A DNA stretch of 64,000 bases from Komarekiella atlantica HA4396-MV6. GTDB taxonomy: Bacteria > Cyanobacteriota > Cyanobacteriia > Cyanobacteriales > Nostocaceae. The stretch is from positions 124,001-188,000 of the forward strand of contig JAHHHK010000013.1 of the NCBI GenBank assembly GCA_019359395.1, written 5' to 3'. The notes beneath the pieces were generated by a model, which searched no databases, was not told the origin of the DNA, and worked only from the letters and a program-made list of their open reading frames with translations. A program made the position numbers and the translations under genes. Below, in pieces: positions 1-8,937 of this stretch (position 1 is the stretch's first letter; the number at the start of each line of letters is the position of its first letter).

Positions 1-108
1 TTGACGCTCAACACAGCTAATAAAGCGATTCTCAATCTCCATGCTGCTAATTACTAATGGCTCATTGTCTTTTGTCATTAGCGATTAGCCAAAGTCTAAA
101 ATAGCCCT

Positions 109-324
109 TTAGGTGACTCTGGTATCGCCCACCGAGTCGCTAGTACCTTTTGGGTGTATCTCAGACAATATTTGCGAAATAATTGCCTTTGCATCTTCTA
201 ACGCCAAACGGGTCTTTTGATGTTTATAGGCAATTCCTAGTTGGTCGCACAGAGAAAACACCTTTTCCACAGTAATACTGTAGTCTGCTGCTATCTCTGC
301 GATCGATAGGTCTGCAAAACCCAT
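109..324 (-). CDS. Small protein resembling the N-terminal domain of translation factor IF-2
   Basis: A 71-residue protein. Its first part (AEIAADYSITVEKVFSLCDQ) has the helix pattern of the IF2_N domain: a short helix that picks out a 'stage' followed by a hydrophobic helix. I believe this is a small protein conserved in Nostocales and usually labelled IF-2-like. It lacks any GTPase domain, so it is not the initiation factor itself. The ATG at 322-324 is the only sensible start. The C-terminus is polar and probably disordered. It lies on the same strand as the permease genes at 507-2248, downstream of them, but 180 bases of low-complexity DNA separate them, so cotranscription is uncertain. 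Function unknown. Confidence 0.55.
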   Translation of the reverse strand: MGFADLSIAEIAADYSITVEKVFSLCDQLGIAYKHQKTRLALEDAKAIISQILSEIHPKGTSDSVGDTRVT

Positions 325-506
325 AATGTTTGTTAACTGACAGATAGAGATTGAGTCGCTGTAATACCAATATCACGTTAAGAGTGCAATTTGTTGCTCA
401 AAATACGGTTTGGGGATCGGGGGAGGGAGGACAAGGGGTAGGGGGAGCAGGGGAAGCAGGCGAACAATTATTATTTCCATTCCCCATTCCCTATTGCCCA
501 TGCCTA
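325..506. repeat. G/A-rich low-complexity gap
   Basis: Positions 415-465 are a purine tract built from variants of GGGGGAG, GGAGCAGG and GGAAGCAGG. It is followed at 477-500 by the pyrimidine string CCATTCCCCATTCCC. Similar strings recur at 7180-7260, 34650-34665, 44705-44740 and 61190-61250 in this window. I see no gene here. Confidence 0.5.
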
Positions 507-1343
507 TTAACCTTTCCCCCCAGTAAACGTGACGCTTTGAATAAAGTAGCGGTTGAAAAAGGCGTAAATACCTAAAGCTGGTAGGGTGAACACCATAGAG
601 GCTGCCATAATGTAATTCCAATAACTGATGTATTGACCTTTGAAGGTATTCAGCCCCAAAGGTAGGGTAAACATTTCTGGATCAAACAGGATAACTATCG
701 GCAGCAAGAAATTATTCCAACTCCCCATGAACACAAAAACAGCTTGTGCTGCTAATGCTGGTTTTGCTAAAGGTAAGACAATATGTCGGAAAATCCCAAA
801 GGTGTTTAAGCCATCTAGTTGAGCGGCTTCTTCTAGTTCTTTAGAAAAATTGACAAAAAACTGCCGCATCATGAAGATAAAAGTAGCATTAACCATGCTA
901 GGCACAATCATGCCTTGATAAGAATTCAGCCAGCCGATCGCTTTTAAAATCAAAAATGTCGGAATCAGCGTGATTTGTGCTGGTACTGCCAGTACTGCCA
1001 AAATTAAGAAAAACCAAAAGCGTTTGCCCACAAAGCGTAGTCTTGCCAAGGCATAACCTGCCATTGAATTTAATAACAAATTTAAAATAGTGACGCTGAC
1101 GGCAATTACCACACTGTTAAATAACCAGCGCCAAAACAGCGGTTCTTGCAGGAAGATTTGCCTGTAGTTGTCGAGAGTAAAATTCTTAGGGAAAAAATTA
1201 GGTTCACCGCTGACAATTTCTGTAAGCGACTTAAATGATGCCGAAAGCGCCCAGAGAAAGGGAATTAGAGTAATCAGCGCATAGAGTGTTAGCAAGACAT
1301 ATAACAACACTTTGAGCCAGGACGAGCCAGAGATTTTAGTCAA
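507..1343 (-). CDS. Carbohydrate ABC transporter permease, MalG/UgpE type
   Basis: A 278-residue inner-membrane permease with six predicted transmembrane segments; the first is near residues 10-30. The cytoplasmic EAA loop that contacts the ATPase is clear: EEAAQLDGLNTFGIFRHIVL at about residues 170-190. This is the binding-protein-dependent sugar-importer family (MalG branch). Its start overlaps the stop of the partner permease upstream by 4 bases, which indicates translational coupling. The binding protein at 4290-5549 is on the same strand and is the likely partner. No ATPase gene is present in the window, so the complex presumably uses a shared ATPase of the MsmX/MalK kind encoded elsewhere. 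The substrate cannot be told from sequence. Confidence 0.9.
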   Translation of the reverse strand: MTKISGSSWLKVLLYVLLTLYALITLIPFLWALSASFKSLTEIVSGEPNFFPKNFTLDNYRQIFLQEPLFWRWLFNSVVIAVSVTILNLLLNSMAGYALARLRFVGKRFWFFLILAVLAVPAQITLIPTFLILKAIGWLNSYQGMIVPSMVNATFIFMMRQFFVNFSKELEEAAQLDGLNTFGIFRHIVLPLAKPALAAQAVFVFMGSWNNFLLPIVILFDPEMFTLPLGLNTFKGQYISYWNYIMAASMVFTLPALGIYAFFNRYFIQSVTFTGGKG

Positions 1344-2248
1344 ATCCTTTCGCCTCCAAAAAGTTGCCGCTGAATCAGAGTAATCGTAATAATAACTGCT
1401 GCTAATAAAAAGGCGATCGCAGCAGCATATCCCATTTGTAAATTGCGAAATACAGCTTGGTAAATTAGCAGCACCACAGTCAAGGTAGCGTTGTTTGGCC
1501 CACCAGTACCACCAGAGAAGATATAAGATTGGTCAAATAGTTGAAAAGTGCCAATCACCCCTATTGCTACTACAAAGAACGTTACAGGCTTGAGCAAAGG
1601 AATCGTGATGTGGATAAACTTTTGCCACCCATTTGCTCCATCAAGTTCTGCCGCCTCGTAAAGTGTTTGCGGTATATCCTGCAACGCTGCCAAATAAATC
1701 ACCATGTAAAACGGCGCAGTTGACCATATATTCATCAGCATAATGCCTTTGAGTACAACTGCTGGATCACCTAACCAGTTATAGGTGGGCAGTCCTATAG
1801 AAGCAAGAAAATCGTTTAGTAGCCCATCGGTGTTATAAATCCACATGAAGATGAGTGTCAGCACCGCTGAAGAAGTAACCGTCGGCAAAAAGTAAAGGAT
1901 GCGCCACCAATTTTTGCCGCGAATCCCAGAGTTGAGAGTTACTGCCAGAATTAAAGCCAGGACAGTTTGGGTTGGCACAACAATGACTACATATTCTGCT
2001 GTGTTTCTCAAAGCAATCCAAACGCGTTCATCTTCAACTAAGCGTGTGAAATTCCGCAAGCCAATGAACTCGTACTCAACACCGCCAAGAAGTTGGACTT
2101 TTTGCAGGGAAAGAAAAACGGCGTAGAGAATAGGTAAAACTACAAAAGTCCCCAAAACTAAAATGGTGGGAAGCATGAACATATACCCAGCCAAGTCTTC
2201 TATGATGTTCCAATTGGGGTTTCTGTGCCGTCTGCTGATTTCAAACAC
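1340..2248 (-). CDS. Carbohydrate ABC transporter permease, MalF/UgpA type
   Basis: A 302-residue membrane protein with about six transmembrane helices, the first at about residues 20-45. The EAA motif (YEAAELDGANGWQKFIHITI, near residues 200-220) marks it as the MalF-branch partner of the downstream permease. The two genes overlap by 4 bases and form a transcription unit on the minus strand. The unit's own upstream gap (2249-2413) contains a lone copy of a repeat end (AGGACTTACGCA at 2345-2356), so the connection to the binding-protein gene 2 kb upstream may have been cut by later insertions. Confidence 0.9.
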   Translation of the reverse strand: MFEISRRHRNPNWNIIEDLAGYMFMLPTILVLGTFVVLPILYAVFLSLQKVQLLGGVEYEFIGLRNFTRLVEDERVWIALRNTAEYVVIVVPTQTVLALILAVTLNSGIRGKNWWRILYFLPTVTSSAVLTLIFMWIYNTDGLLNDFLASIGLPTYNWLGDPAVVLKGIMLMNIWSTAPFYMVIYLAALQDIPQTLYEAAELDGANGWQKFIHITIPLLKPVTFFVVAIGVIGTFQLFDQSYIFSGGTGGPNNATLTVVLLIYQAVFRNLQMGYAAAIAFLLAAVIITITLIQRQLFGGERI

Positions 2249-2344
2249 TACTAAACCTCTGCCTAATCCAGCACTAATCCGACTCTAAAAATGGGTTATG
2301 CATGATTATTATTTATCCTCGTGCTTAGAACTTAAAACTCCATC

Positions 2345-2356
2345 AGGACTTACGCA
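2345..2356 (+). repeat. Solo end of the AGGACTTACGCA repeat family
   Basis: This 12-mer is identical to the left terminus of the inverted-repeat element at 8773-8913. No matching right end lies nearby, so it appears to be a fragment left by decay or a partial insertion. Confidence 0.5.
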
Positions 2357-2413
2357 AAGGTTCTGTATGATTTTGTTGAGCAATGCCTAGTTTGCTGCTG
2401 ATGCGGAGCGTTG

Positions 2414-2788
2414 CTAATTGATTACCGTTAAAATTGCTACCTTCGCAAACTCTTGATCGGCAGTCACCAAGCTTGCTGAATTTTGGATTGTCATTGCTGC
2501 AATTACTGCATCTGGTAGTTTCAATCGGTATTGCTTGCGAATTTCAATAATTTTCTCAATTAAAACAGCATCACTCGCCACTAAATTGACAACCTCAACT
2601 CGTTGCAAAAACTGCTCAAAAAGTTGATGATCCTGTTGACTCAGCCCAGAAAACGCCAGAAATTCAATTTGGCTAATAACTGAAACTCCAATCCAATCAG
2701 CATCTTGAAGTAATAGAATAAGTCGAGAACTCCCTTGAAGCAGAGCCACAATCGCATTCGTATCCAAGACGTAGCGATTACCACTCAT
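2414..2788 (-). CDS. PIN-domain toxin of a VapBC-type pair
   Basis: A 124-residue PIN-domain protein. The four acidic residues that bind metal in PIN ribonucleases are all visible: D9 (VLDTN), E42 (SQIEF), D93 (LPDAV) and D111 (TADQEF). VapC toxins cleave specific RNAs, usually tRNA or rRNA. The preceding gene encodes the likely antitoxin and overlaps this one by 11 bases, the usual arrangement for VapBC. The pair sits between the ABC permeases and the transporter's binding protein, on the same strand, and looks like an insertion into that unit. The catalytic set is complete, so the toxin is probably active. Confidence 0.88.
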   Translation of the reverse strand: MSGNRYVLDTNAIVALLQGSSRLILLLQDADWIGVSVISQIEFLAFSGLSQQDHQLFEQFLQRVEVVNLVASDAVLIEKIIEIRKQYRLKLPDAVIAAMTIQNSASLVTADQEFAKVAILTVIN

Positions 2789-3026
2789 CGCGTAGAGTCC
2801 TCTGCGCTGCTACCGCATCTCCCTGCCAAGTTAATCGTCCCACTAAATCAGAGAAATCATAACTAGTTTGCTGCTCTTTCTCTGACGAAACTGGATTCAA
2901 AACAACTACAATGTCTACTTTGACTGCCGCTAACTGCGTTGGAATATTAAGATTCAAATATCCTGATTCATCAATTTTAGTCGTAAGTTTTAAAACTTCC
3001 ATTGCCAAATAGTTAGTAAACTTCAT
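2778..3026 (-). CDS. Antitoxin of the VapBC-type pair
   Basis: An 82-residue protein overlapping the PIN toxin gene by 11 bases. The N-terminal half (LKLTTKIDESGYLNLNIP) resembles the short DNA-binding antitoxins of cyanobacterial PIN pairs. The C-terminus ends in TLRDEW, an ending I recognise from that family; this tail would wrap the toxin. An alternative ATG eight codons downstream (3002) gives a 74-residue protein and may be the true start; neither start has a strong ribosome-binding site. It probably represses its own promoter together with the toxin, as is usual for the family. Confidence 0.78.
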   Translation of the reverse strand: MKFTNYLAMEVLKLTTKIDESGYLNLNIPTQLAAVKVDIVVVLNPVSSEKEQQTSYDFSDLVGRLTWQGDAVAAQRTLRDEW

Positions 3027-3112
3027 CTTATTCTAGATTTTGTAGAGCGAACATTACGAATATTTATTTTACTCACTGCTTGAGAAGCTTTGTGGTAATA
3101 CCATGAAGATAA

Positions 3113-3277
3113 TAGACCTCTTGCATAAATGCTTAAATGTCATGTTGAACGGAGCGAAACATCTCGGAGATTCTTTCCTGCGGAACCAAGGCGTAGCTTG
3201 CTTCCCCGTAGGGGTACCCTCCACTACGTTCTGGTCAGAATGACACTCAGAATTTTTGGACTTTTGCAAAAGGTCTA
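3113..3277. mobile_element. MITE-like element, TAGACCTCTTGCA family, copy 1
   Basis: The element begins TAGACCTCTTGCA (3113-3125) and ends TGCAAAAGGTCTA (3265-3277), inverted repeats matching at 12 of 13 positions. TA occurs at both outer ends, consistent with a TA target duplication. The 165-base interior has no transposase. A second copy with perfect 13-base ends lies at 58233-58340; the interiors differ. It is a non-autonomous element that would need a transposase from elsewhere. Confidence 0.7.
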
Positions 3278-3337
3278 ATCATTGATAGGACGGACATCTA
3301 ACGCCCTAGAGTTATATCTGTTTCAATCAGGTTAAAA

Positions 3338-4273
3338 ATGCGTTTTGATTCTCGCAAATTCCTGCTAACAGGCATAGGATTACTAGCGATCGCCTACGTT
3401 GTAACTTGTCTATTACTCTTTTTTCGGCAGCGTTATTTTATCTTTCGCCCCACTTCGCAATTTTTAACACTACCGAGTTCCCCTGACTTCAAACTTCCCT
3501 ACAAGGATGAACGTTTACCCATTGCTAACTCTAGTGAATATATACATGGCTGGTGGATTCAGGCACCATCAGCTTAAGAGAAACTCTCCGCTCTCCCAAA
3601 TGAACCTGTGAGAATTCTTAAATCCCCAAAGGTTATTTTATATTTTTGTGGTGCTGCTGGTAATAAAGGTTACTACAACCATGTAGCAAGACTTCAGGGA
3701 ATGCGGCAGTTGGGGTTTTTGGTATTGGTGATTGACTACCGAGGTTTTGGCAGCAGTCAGGGGCATTTTCCTAGTGAGTCTCAGCTTTATCAAGATAGTC
3801 AAATAGCCTGGAATTATTTAGTAAAAGTACGAAGCATCCCTCCAGAGCAAATTGTCATTTACGGAGAATCACTTGGGGGAGCGATCGCTTTAGATTTGGC
3901 AGTAAAACAACCAGAAGCCAGCGCCTTGATTGTGCAAAGCTCGTTTACATCAATGGCAGAGGAAGTCAAGCACAGAGATTGGTTATGGATGTTTCCCGTC
4001 GATCTACTACTGACACAAAAGTTTGATTCCATTTCAAAAATTCGTTCTCTACGTATTCCTGTTTTGTTTATTCATGGAACCGCTGATAGTGTTGTTCCAT
4101 CCTACATGAGTCAACAGTTATATGATGCTGCCTTTGAACCCAAACAAATTTTATTAATTCCAAAAGCAGAACATTTCCGAATTTATCAGCCTGGAAGCAA
4201 CTCGTATTTACAAGCAATGCAGAAGTTTATCGAAAAGGTCGAGTCTCGCCGGAAAATGGAGAGTAGAAAATAG
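3338..4273 (+). pseudogene. Alpha/beta hydrolase with a single in-frame stop
   Basis: The reading frame is continuous over 312 codons except for one TAA at 3575-3577. Before it lie a membrane anchor (about residues 10-30) and the start of the hydrolase fold (to IQAPSA). After it the frame continues EKLSALPNEPVRILKSPKV and then a full hydrolase core. The nucleophile elbow YGESLGG (Ser 178 counted through the stop), the acid loop HGTADSVVP and a His in AEHFRIY give an intact Ser-Asp-His triad. CAA to TAA would explain the stop. A GTG at 3608 could restart translation of the 221-residue core without its anchor. This family includes bacterial lipase/BAAT-type peptidases; the substrate is unknown. 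Either a recent pseudogene or a sequencing error. Confidence 0.8.
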
Positions 4274-4289
4274 GACAATTTTTAATTGC

Positions 4290-5549
4290 TTAATCCATCG
4301 CCCTAATTTGCTTATTAGCTTCATTCTGCGCCCTTAGCATTGCCTGCTTTAATGGTTGTTGTCCTAACAAGGCGCTGACAAACTGGTTATCAAAGTTGTT
4401 GACGATCGCAGCTGGATACTTGCCTACTTGCCAGGGTGTAGCGTAATTAACTCCCGCGACTAATGGCGATCGCAAAGGGTCTTGATCATAACCTAATTTC
4501 TCAGCTACGGATTTACGTGTTGGCAAAGCAAATCCTGTTCCTGTCCACTTCTGCATCCCTTCTTTACTAGTGAGATAGGAAATCAATTCCCAGGCTTCGG
4601 CTTTGTGCTGTGCTTGTTTGTTCATTACATAGGCAACGGTAAATACCATTGTGCCTTTTTTGTTATTTATAGTTGGTATTTCTGCGGTAGCAAACTCTAT
4701 TTGGGGAAAGGTTTCGGTTAAATAAGGAATTGCCCAGTTACCTTCAATTACCATTGCAACTTTGCCTTGACCAAACATTTCACTACCTGAGTTTGTGCCT
4801 ACATCAGATTTTTGGGCCGAGGAGCGGTCTTTTTGATACTGGTCTACTACTAATTGCAATCCCTGCAAACCTGCCTCACTAGCAAAGGTAGCGTAATCAT
4901 TTTGGTCAATTATTTGTCCACCAAAGGCTTTGATTTTGTAAGCTTGACGCGCCAACTCTGGAATTTCGCCAAAGCCGTATTTGTTAAGTTTGCCTGTCAA
5001 CCTTTGGGAGTAAGTACGTAATTCATCCCAAGTAGTTGGTGGATTATTCAAACCAGCAGCAGCGAAGGCTTTTTTGTTATAAAACAGCGCAAGGGTAGAA
5101 TAGTCTTTAGGAAGACCATAAATCTGGTTCTGGTATTTGAAACTGTCGAGTAGAGTTTTCTCAAAGTCCGCTAAATCAAATTCTGGGGTGATATAAGCAT
5201 CTAGCGGTTCCAAAATATTCTGGCTCATCAAGAAAGGAGCCTCAAGAGCATCCAGATAAAAAACATCAGGCGCGGCTTCCCCAACCAAGCGCGTTTTGAT
5301 TACATCCATGTACTGGTCGGAAATCACCTCATATTTAACTTTGATAGTGGGGTGCTGCGCCTCAAAATCTTGTAGTACTTGTCTGAGGAGTTTTTGCTCA
5401 ACAGGAGAGCCTCCCCAACCACTAAGTTTGATGTTGACTGCGGTAGGTGCTGACGGTTTGCTGAGTAGTTGGAGATTGTGATAACCAATAATAGTGATAG
5501 CGATCGCTATTATTAATCCCAAAAAGTTAAATAAACTTCTTCTGTTCAC
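4290..5549 (-). CDS. Extracellular sugar-binding protein of an ABC importer
   Basis: A 419-residue family-1 solute-binding protein. The N-terminus has an uncleaved-looking or cleavable hydrophobic segment (about residues 8-26) without a lipobox Cys, so it is a periplasmic or membrane-anchored protein rather than a lipoprotein. Family features follow: KLSGWGGSPVEQ, then PDVFYLDALEAPFL, then GKVAMVIEGNWAIPYL, and a C-terminal SYLTSKEGMQKWTGTGFALP. It presumably delivers a carbohydrate to the permeases at 507-2248, which lie downstream on the same strand; the pair of broken or inserted genes between them is unusual. It is divergent from the MFS gene at 5737, with a 187-base shared promoter region. 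Confidence 0.88.
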   Translation of the reverse strand: MNRRSLFNFLGLIIAIAITIIGYHNLQLLSKPSAPTAVNIKLSGWGGSPVEQKLLRQVLQDFEAQHPTIKVKYEVISDQYMDVIKTRLVGEAAPDVFYLDALEAPFLMSQNILEPLDAYITPEFDLADFEKTLLDSFKYQNQIYGLPKDYSTLALFYNKKAFAAAGLNNPPTTWDELRTYSQRLTGKLNKYGFGEIPELARQAYKIKAFGGQIIDQNDYATFASEAGLQGLQLVVDQYQKDRSSAQKSDVGTNSGSEMFGQGKVAMVIEGNWAIPYLTETFPQIEFATAEIPTINNKKGTMVFTVAYVMNKQAQHKAEAWELISYLTSKEGMQKWTGTGFALPTRKSVAEKLGYDQDPLRSPLVAGVNYATPWQVGKYPAAIVNNFDNQFVSALLGQQPLKQAMLRAQNEANKQIRAMD

Positions 5550-5736
5550 GGACTAATGAAAGTTTCTCTCACCTAACTTAATATTTTTTGTAGCTAAGAA
5601 ATAATATTTGACTGCTCTAAAAGTTTATTGAAAAACACAAGCTAAAATGACTAAGAATTATCAACAATGCTGATAAAAAGATTTAACCTTAGCAACTGGA
5701 CTCTTGCTAGAATGCTTTACCCGTAGACGATAGTGT

Positions 5737-7179
5737 ATGAATTCTGTTCCAGATGAAACTGCTACGCCTTTGACTTTAGAAATTTCCCAGATTGCCTCAC
5801 CACCCACAGCACCCTATCCCACCTCACAACCCAGCTTTAAAATTCCCAAGGATGCGATTCGCACCAGCCTAAGAGCCTCTACTGGGGATGCTGTCTTGTC
5901 AGCAATTTTTTCCTTGACTACTGGCGGGATTTTGCTTTCTAATTTTCTGGTAGAGTTGGACGCCAGCCCAGTGGTATTTGGGATGCTGTCCTCTATCCCG
6001 ATGATTGCGAATCTTATTCAGCCGTTGGGTGCTTACTTCTCTGAGAGCACTACTAGCCGCTTTCAATATTCTCTTTTGACTCATGGAATCTCTCGACCAC
6101 TGTGGCTAATTTTAGTAATTGGCATTTTAGCCACAAGCTGGGGTGGAGTTAATAGTCAGCAATTGGTGATATTGACACTTTTGATTGTCTTAGTCACTCA
6201 TCTTTTGGGGGCACTAGGAAGCGCAGCTTGGCTAAGTTGGGTGGCAATGATAGTCCCTCGGCGATTGCGAGGTCGGTATTTCGGCTTACGTAACAGTGCC
6301 GCCAGTTTAACTAATTTAGTCTGCTTACCTTTGGCTGGTCTAGCTGTATCACACTGGTACGGAGGAACCCTACAGGGTTATGGAGTAGTTTTACTGGTAG
6401 GTATCGTGTTCGGGATTGTAGGGATAGGCTGTCAGTATTTCCAGGTTGATATAAATCCGCGATCGCAAAACACTTATGTTGCTAAGTTATCTCAAAGTGA
6501 GATTCAGTCAGACGTTGCAAAGAATGAATCTTGTGAGATATCTGAATCAATCTGTTTGCCACAGTCGCCTACTTCCCAAAACCAGTTAATTAGCAGCATC
6601 AGGCAAAATACTAACTTTTTGATATTCCTGCTTTATTTCGGCTTGTGGATGCTTGCTATTAATCTCAGCGCTCCTTTTTTTAATCTTTACATGCTGGACA
6701 CGCTGGATATTGATGTGAGTTGGGTGACTATTTATAGTAGCCTTCAGGCAGGGGCGAATCTGCTAATGCTCATCCTATGGGGCAAATTAGCGGATAAAGT
6801 AGGTAATCGACCCATCCTCATCTTTGTTGGTATTTTGGTTGCAGTTACACCATTGCTGTGGCTGGGGATTGGTGCTAATCGCCTTGATATCTGGGTATGG
6901 TTGCCACTATTACACATCTTCTGTGGCGGTACTGGGGCAGCAATTGATTTGTGCAATAACAATATGCAGCTAGGGATTGCATCAATTAAAAATCAGTCTA
7001 TCTATTTTGCGATCGCAGCCGCCGTTGCTGGAGTAAGTGGTGCTTTGGGCGCAACCATAGGTAGCTTTATCGTGCAATTTGCAGAATTTGGAGGCTTACT
7101 AGGGTTGTTCATCCTCTCTAGTCTATTTCGACTAGCAGCGCTTATCCCCCTTATGTTTGTCCAAGAACCGACAAGATGA
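5737..7179 (+). CDS. Major facilitator superfamily transporter
   Basis: A 480-residue protein with twelve predicted transmembrane helices in two halves. A polar loop of about 60 residues (near 235-295) separates the halves. The loop between helices 2 and 3 region holds the MFS-like basic motif PRRLRGRYFGLRNS, and the second half holds GKLADKVGNRPIL, the usual D-R/K-x-G-R-K-like signature. An N-terminal extension of about 35 residues is Thr/Pro rich. Substrate unknown. The gene is divergent from the sugar-binding protein, so it may belong to the same carbohydrate locus as an exporter or alternative importer, but this is only positional. Confidence 0.85.
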   Translation: MNSVPDETATPLTLEISQIASPPTAPYPTSQPSFKIPKDAIRTSLRASTGDAVLSAIFSLTTGGILLSNFLVELDASPVVFGMLSSIPMIANLIQPLGAYFSESTTSRFQYSLLTHGISRPLWLILVIGILATSWGGVNSQQLVILTLLIVLVTHLLGALGSAAWLSWVAMIVPRRLRGRYFGLRNSAASLTNLVCLPLAGLAVSHWYGGTLQGYGVVLLVGIVFGIVGIGCQYFQVDINPRSQNTYVAKLSQSEIQSDVAKNESCEISESICLPQSPTSQNQLISSIRQNTNFLIFLLYFGLWMLAINLSAPFFNLYMLDTLDIDVSWVTIYSSLQAGANLLMLILWGKLADKVGNRPILIFVGILVAVTPLLWLGIGANRLDIWVWLPLLHIFCGGTGAAIDLCNNNMQLGIASIKNQSIYFAIAAAVAGVSGALGATIGSFIVQFAEFGGLLGLFILSSLFRLAALIPLMFVQEPTR

Positions 7180-7266
7180 GGGAAAGAGGGAAAAAGGGAA
7201 AGAGGGGAAGAGTGAAAGAACTTGTGTAAATACTTCCTTGCTGCCCCTACTGCCCCTACCCCTGCC
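7180..7266. repeat. Purine-rich spacer repeats
   Basis: The spacer between the convergent MFS and accD genes holds GGGAAAGAG-type repeats at 7180-7215, followed by CTGCCCCTA repeats at 7240-7262. No terminator with a clear T-run is visible. Confidence 0.4.
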
Positions 7267-8217
7267 CTATTCTGCGGCGCTAGAACTCAAAGACATTGTT
7301 TCCCACAACACCATATGCGGTGCGGTTGGTGCAGGCTGGTGCAAGGAAATCAGCTGCGCTAACGTATTCTTTAACTGGGTACGGGGTACGATATCATCGA
7401 CAAAACCGTGCTTAAGTAAATCTTCTGCTGTCTGAAAATCATCGGGTAGTTTTTCCCGCAAGGTTTGCTCAATCACTCGCCGACCGGCAAAACCAATAGT
7501 TGCTTTGGGTTCTGCGATGATGAGATCGCCCAACATTGCAAAACTAGCGGTAACGCCCCCTGTGGTGGGGTTTGTCAAAACAGGTATGTATAATAGTCGA
7601 GCATCTTGATGGCGTTGTAAGGCTGCGGAGATTTTCGCCATCTGCATTAAAGAAAGCATTCCTTCTTGCATTCTGGCACCACCGGAGGTGCAAATAATTA
7701 CAACAGGATAACGTCGTTGAGTGGCTTGCTCAATTAAGCGGGTGAGTTTTTCCCCTACAACTGAACCCATGCTACCACCCATAAAGCGGAAGTCCATCAC
7801 TCCAAGAGCAATGGGCAAACCATTGATTTGACCCAAACCTGTTTTAACAGCGTCTAACAAGCCAATTTTATCTTGGGTTTCCCGTAGGCGATCGCTGTAT
7901 GGTTTGCGATCGCGAAATTGCAGCGGATCGCTTGGACGTAAATGCTCATCCATCGCTCTCCAGGTATTGTGGTCAATCAATTGGCGGATGCGTTCATCGC
8001 TGTCCACTCGATTATGATGACCACATTCAACGCAAACCATCTGATTTGCTCTCAGGTCTTTTGTATATGTTAATACACCGCATTTAGAACATTTATGCCA
8101 TAGCCCATCAGCAATTTCACGTTCTTGACGTTCAAGGCTGGTAGATCCTGATTTACGTCGATTTGCAAACCAATCAAATAGAGACTTTAAACCGCGTGAT
8201 TCTTCGTTGTTCGCCAT
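7267..8217 (-). CDS. accD: Acetyl-CoA carboxylase carboxyltransferase subunit beta
   Basis: A 316-residue protein when started at the internal ATG (8215-8217), which gives the usual cyanobacterial beginning [17 protein letters not shown]; an upstream ATG adds five residues. The N-terminal C4 zinc ribbon is complete (C43, C46, C62, C65). The carboxyltransferase core shows [18 protein letters not shown] and [12 protein letters not shown], which form the acyl-CoA site. With AccA it transfers the carboxyl group from biotin to acetyl-CoA, giving malonyl-CoA for fatty-acid synthesis in the cytoplasm. Length and motifs are normal. The gene stands alone, convergent with the MFS gene. Confidence 0.97.
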   Translation of the reverse strand: MANNEESRGLKSLFDWFANRRKSGSTSLERQEREIADGLWHKCSKCGVLTYTKDLRANQMVCVECGHHNRVDSDERIRQLIDHNTWRAMDEHLRPSDPLQFRDRKPYSDRLRETQDKIGLLDAVKTGLGQINGLPIALGVMDFRFMGGSMGSVVGEKLTRLIEQATQRRYPVVIICTSGGARMQEGMLSLMQMAKISAALQRHQDARLLYIPVLTNPTTGGVTASFAMLGDLIIAEPKATIGFAGRRVIEQTLREKLPDDFQTAEDLLKHGFVDDIVPRTQLKNTLAQLISLHQPAPTAPHMVLWETMSLSSSAAE

Positions 8218-8291
8218 TTTTATTTTATTCAAGGGATATGTGGTAGAAAATAGGTCAAGCCGCTATGAGGAGTCTAAGGTAAAAAGCCTAA

Positions 8292-8347
8292 AGTCCAATT
8301 AAATTGGACTCTTGACTCTTGTAAAGACGCGCTTTTTGAGTGCGTCT
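8292..8347. other. Two hairpins upstream of accD
   Basis: AGTCCAATT-A-AATTGGACT (8292-8310) is a perfect inverted repeat, and AGACGC...GCGTCT (8325-8347) a second. On the minus strand the first is followed by a T-rich run (TTTAGGCTTTTT), so it could terminate transcription of the small gene at 8426-8647. The second is related to the repeats at 15886 and 34528. Confidence 0.4.
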
Positions 8348-8425
8348 CACTCACTTGTCTTGACTACATCGTCAAATTACGTTTGTAAGCAATTCAGACC
8401 TTATTTTGCATCTTTGGTTGCCAGC

Positions 8426-8647
8426 TTAACGAAAATACTCATGCCAATACAAGTCTCTTGCTCGTCTTTTAGAGGACTTATTCTGTGAACGTACTGACAC
8501 CATGAGAATACCAACCTCCAAATAGGATGCTGTACCCTTTGCACCCAAATTAATCATTCGTGTTGTTGGATCATGAGCAATGAGCATCTGTTGCATTAGC
8601 TGTGCTTGCCAACGGGTAATCGTCGTTAAGAGGGTAATACAAGTCAC
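8426..8647 (-). CDS. Small protein of unknown function
   Basis: A 73-residue reading frame that I do not recognise. It has a mixed composition with a basic patch (KSSKRRARDLYWHEYF) at the C-terminus and no membrane segment. Coding is not certain: no strong ribosome-binding site is seen, and the surrounding 700 bases otherwise hold only repeats. Its length and amphipathic first helix make it more plausible than the other short frames nearby. Confidence 0.35.
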   Translation of the reverse strand: MTCITLLTTITRWQAQLMQQMLIAHDPTTRMINLGAKGTASYLEVGILMVSVRSQNKSSKRRARDLYWHEYFR

Positions 8648-8772
8648 AGCCTGATATTACCAAAATATAAAGGGCAGATGGGGTAATGCAAGTTACAATC
8701 ATGAGCGGATAATAAGTGCTGAGGAATGAGGATTCGGTTTTTCACCGAATTTCAACCCATTTCAACTTTTTC

Positions 8773-8913
8773 AGGACTTACGCATGGGTTACGGAAAATC
8801 GAACCACAAAGGCGCAGCGAAAAGTTTGCGCGTCCGGGTAACAGGAGCGCAAAACTTTTCAAGACAGAGGTCACGGAGAAATAAGAGTTTGAGAGATTTT
8901 TTGCGTAAGTCCT
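8773..8913. mobile_element. MITE-like element, AGGACTTACGCA family, copy 1
   Basis: The ends AGGACTTACGCA (8773-8784) and TGCGTAAGTCCT (8902-8913) are perfect 12-base inverted repeats. The interior carries GGTTACGGAAAATCGAACCAC and, near the right side, CTTTTCAAGACAGAGG and GAGTTTGAGAGATTTT. The 329-base element at 54196-54524 contains the same landmarks in reverse orientation, so the two are copies of one family. No transposase is encoded. Confidence 0.75.
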
Positions 8914-8937
8914 ATTTTTAATAAATTCCCCCAATAC

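Noticed and set aside
3069-3269. Reading frame of 66 codons on the minus strand
   Set aside because: It lies almost wholly in the MITE at 3113-3277 and contains its terminal repeat; it has no similarity to a protein family and no ribosome-binding site.
7157-7435. Frame of 92 codons overlapping the ends of the MFS and accD genes
   Set aside because: It overlaps accD in antisense, covers low-complexity DNA and has no family features.
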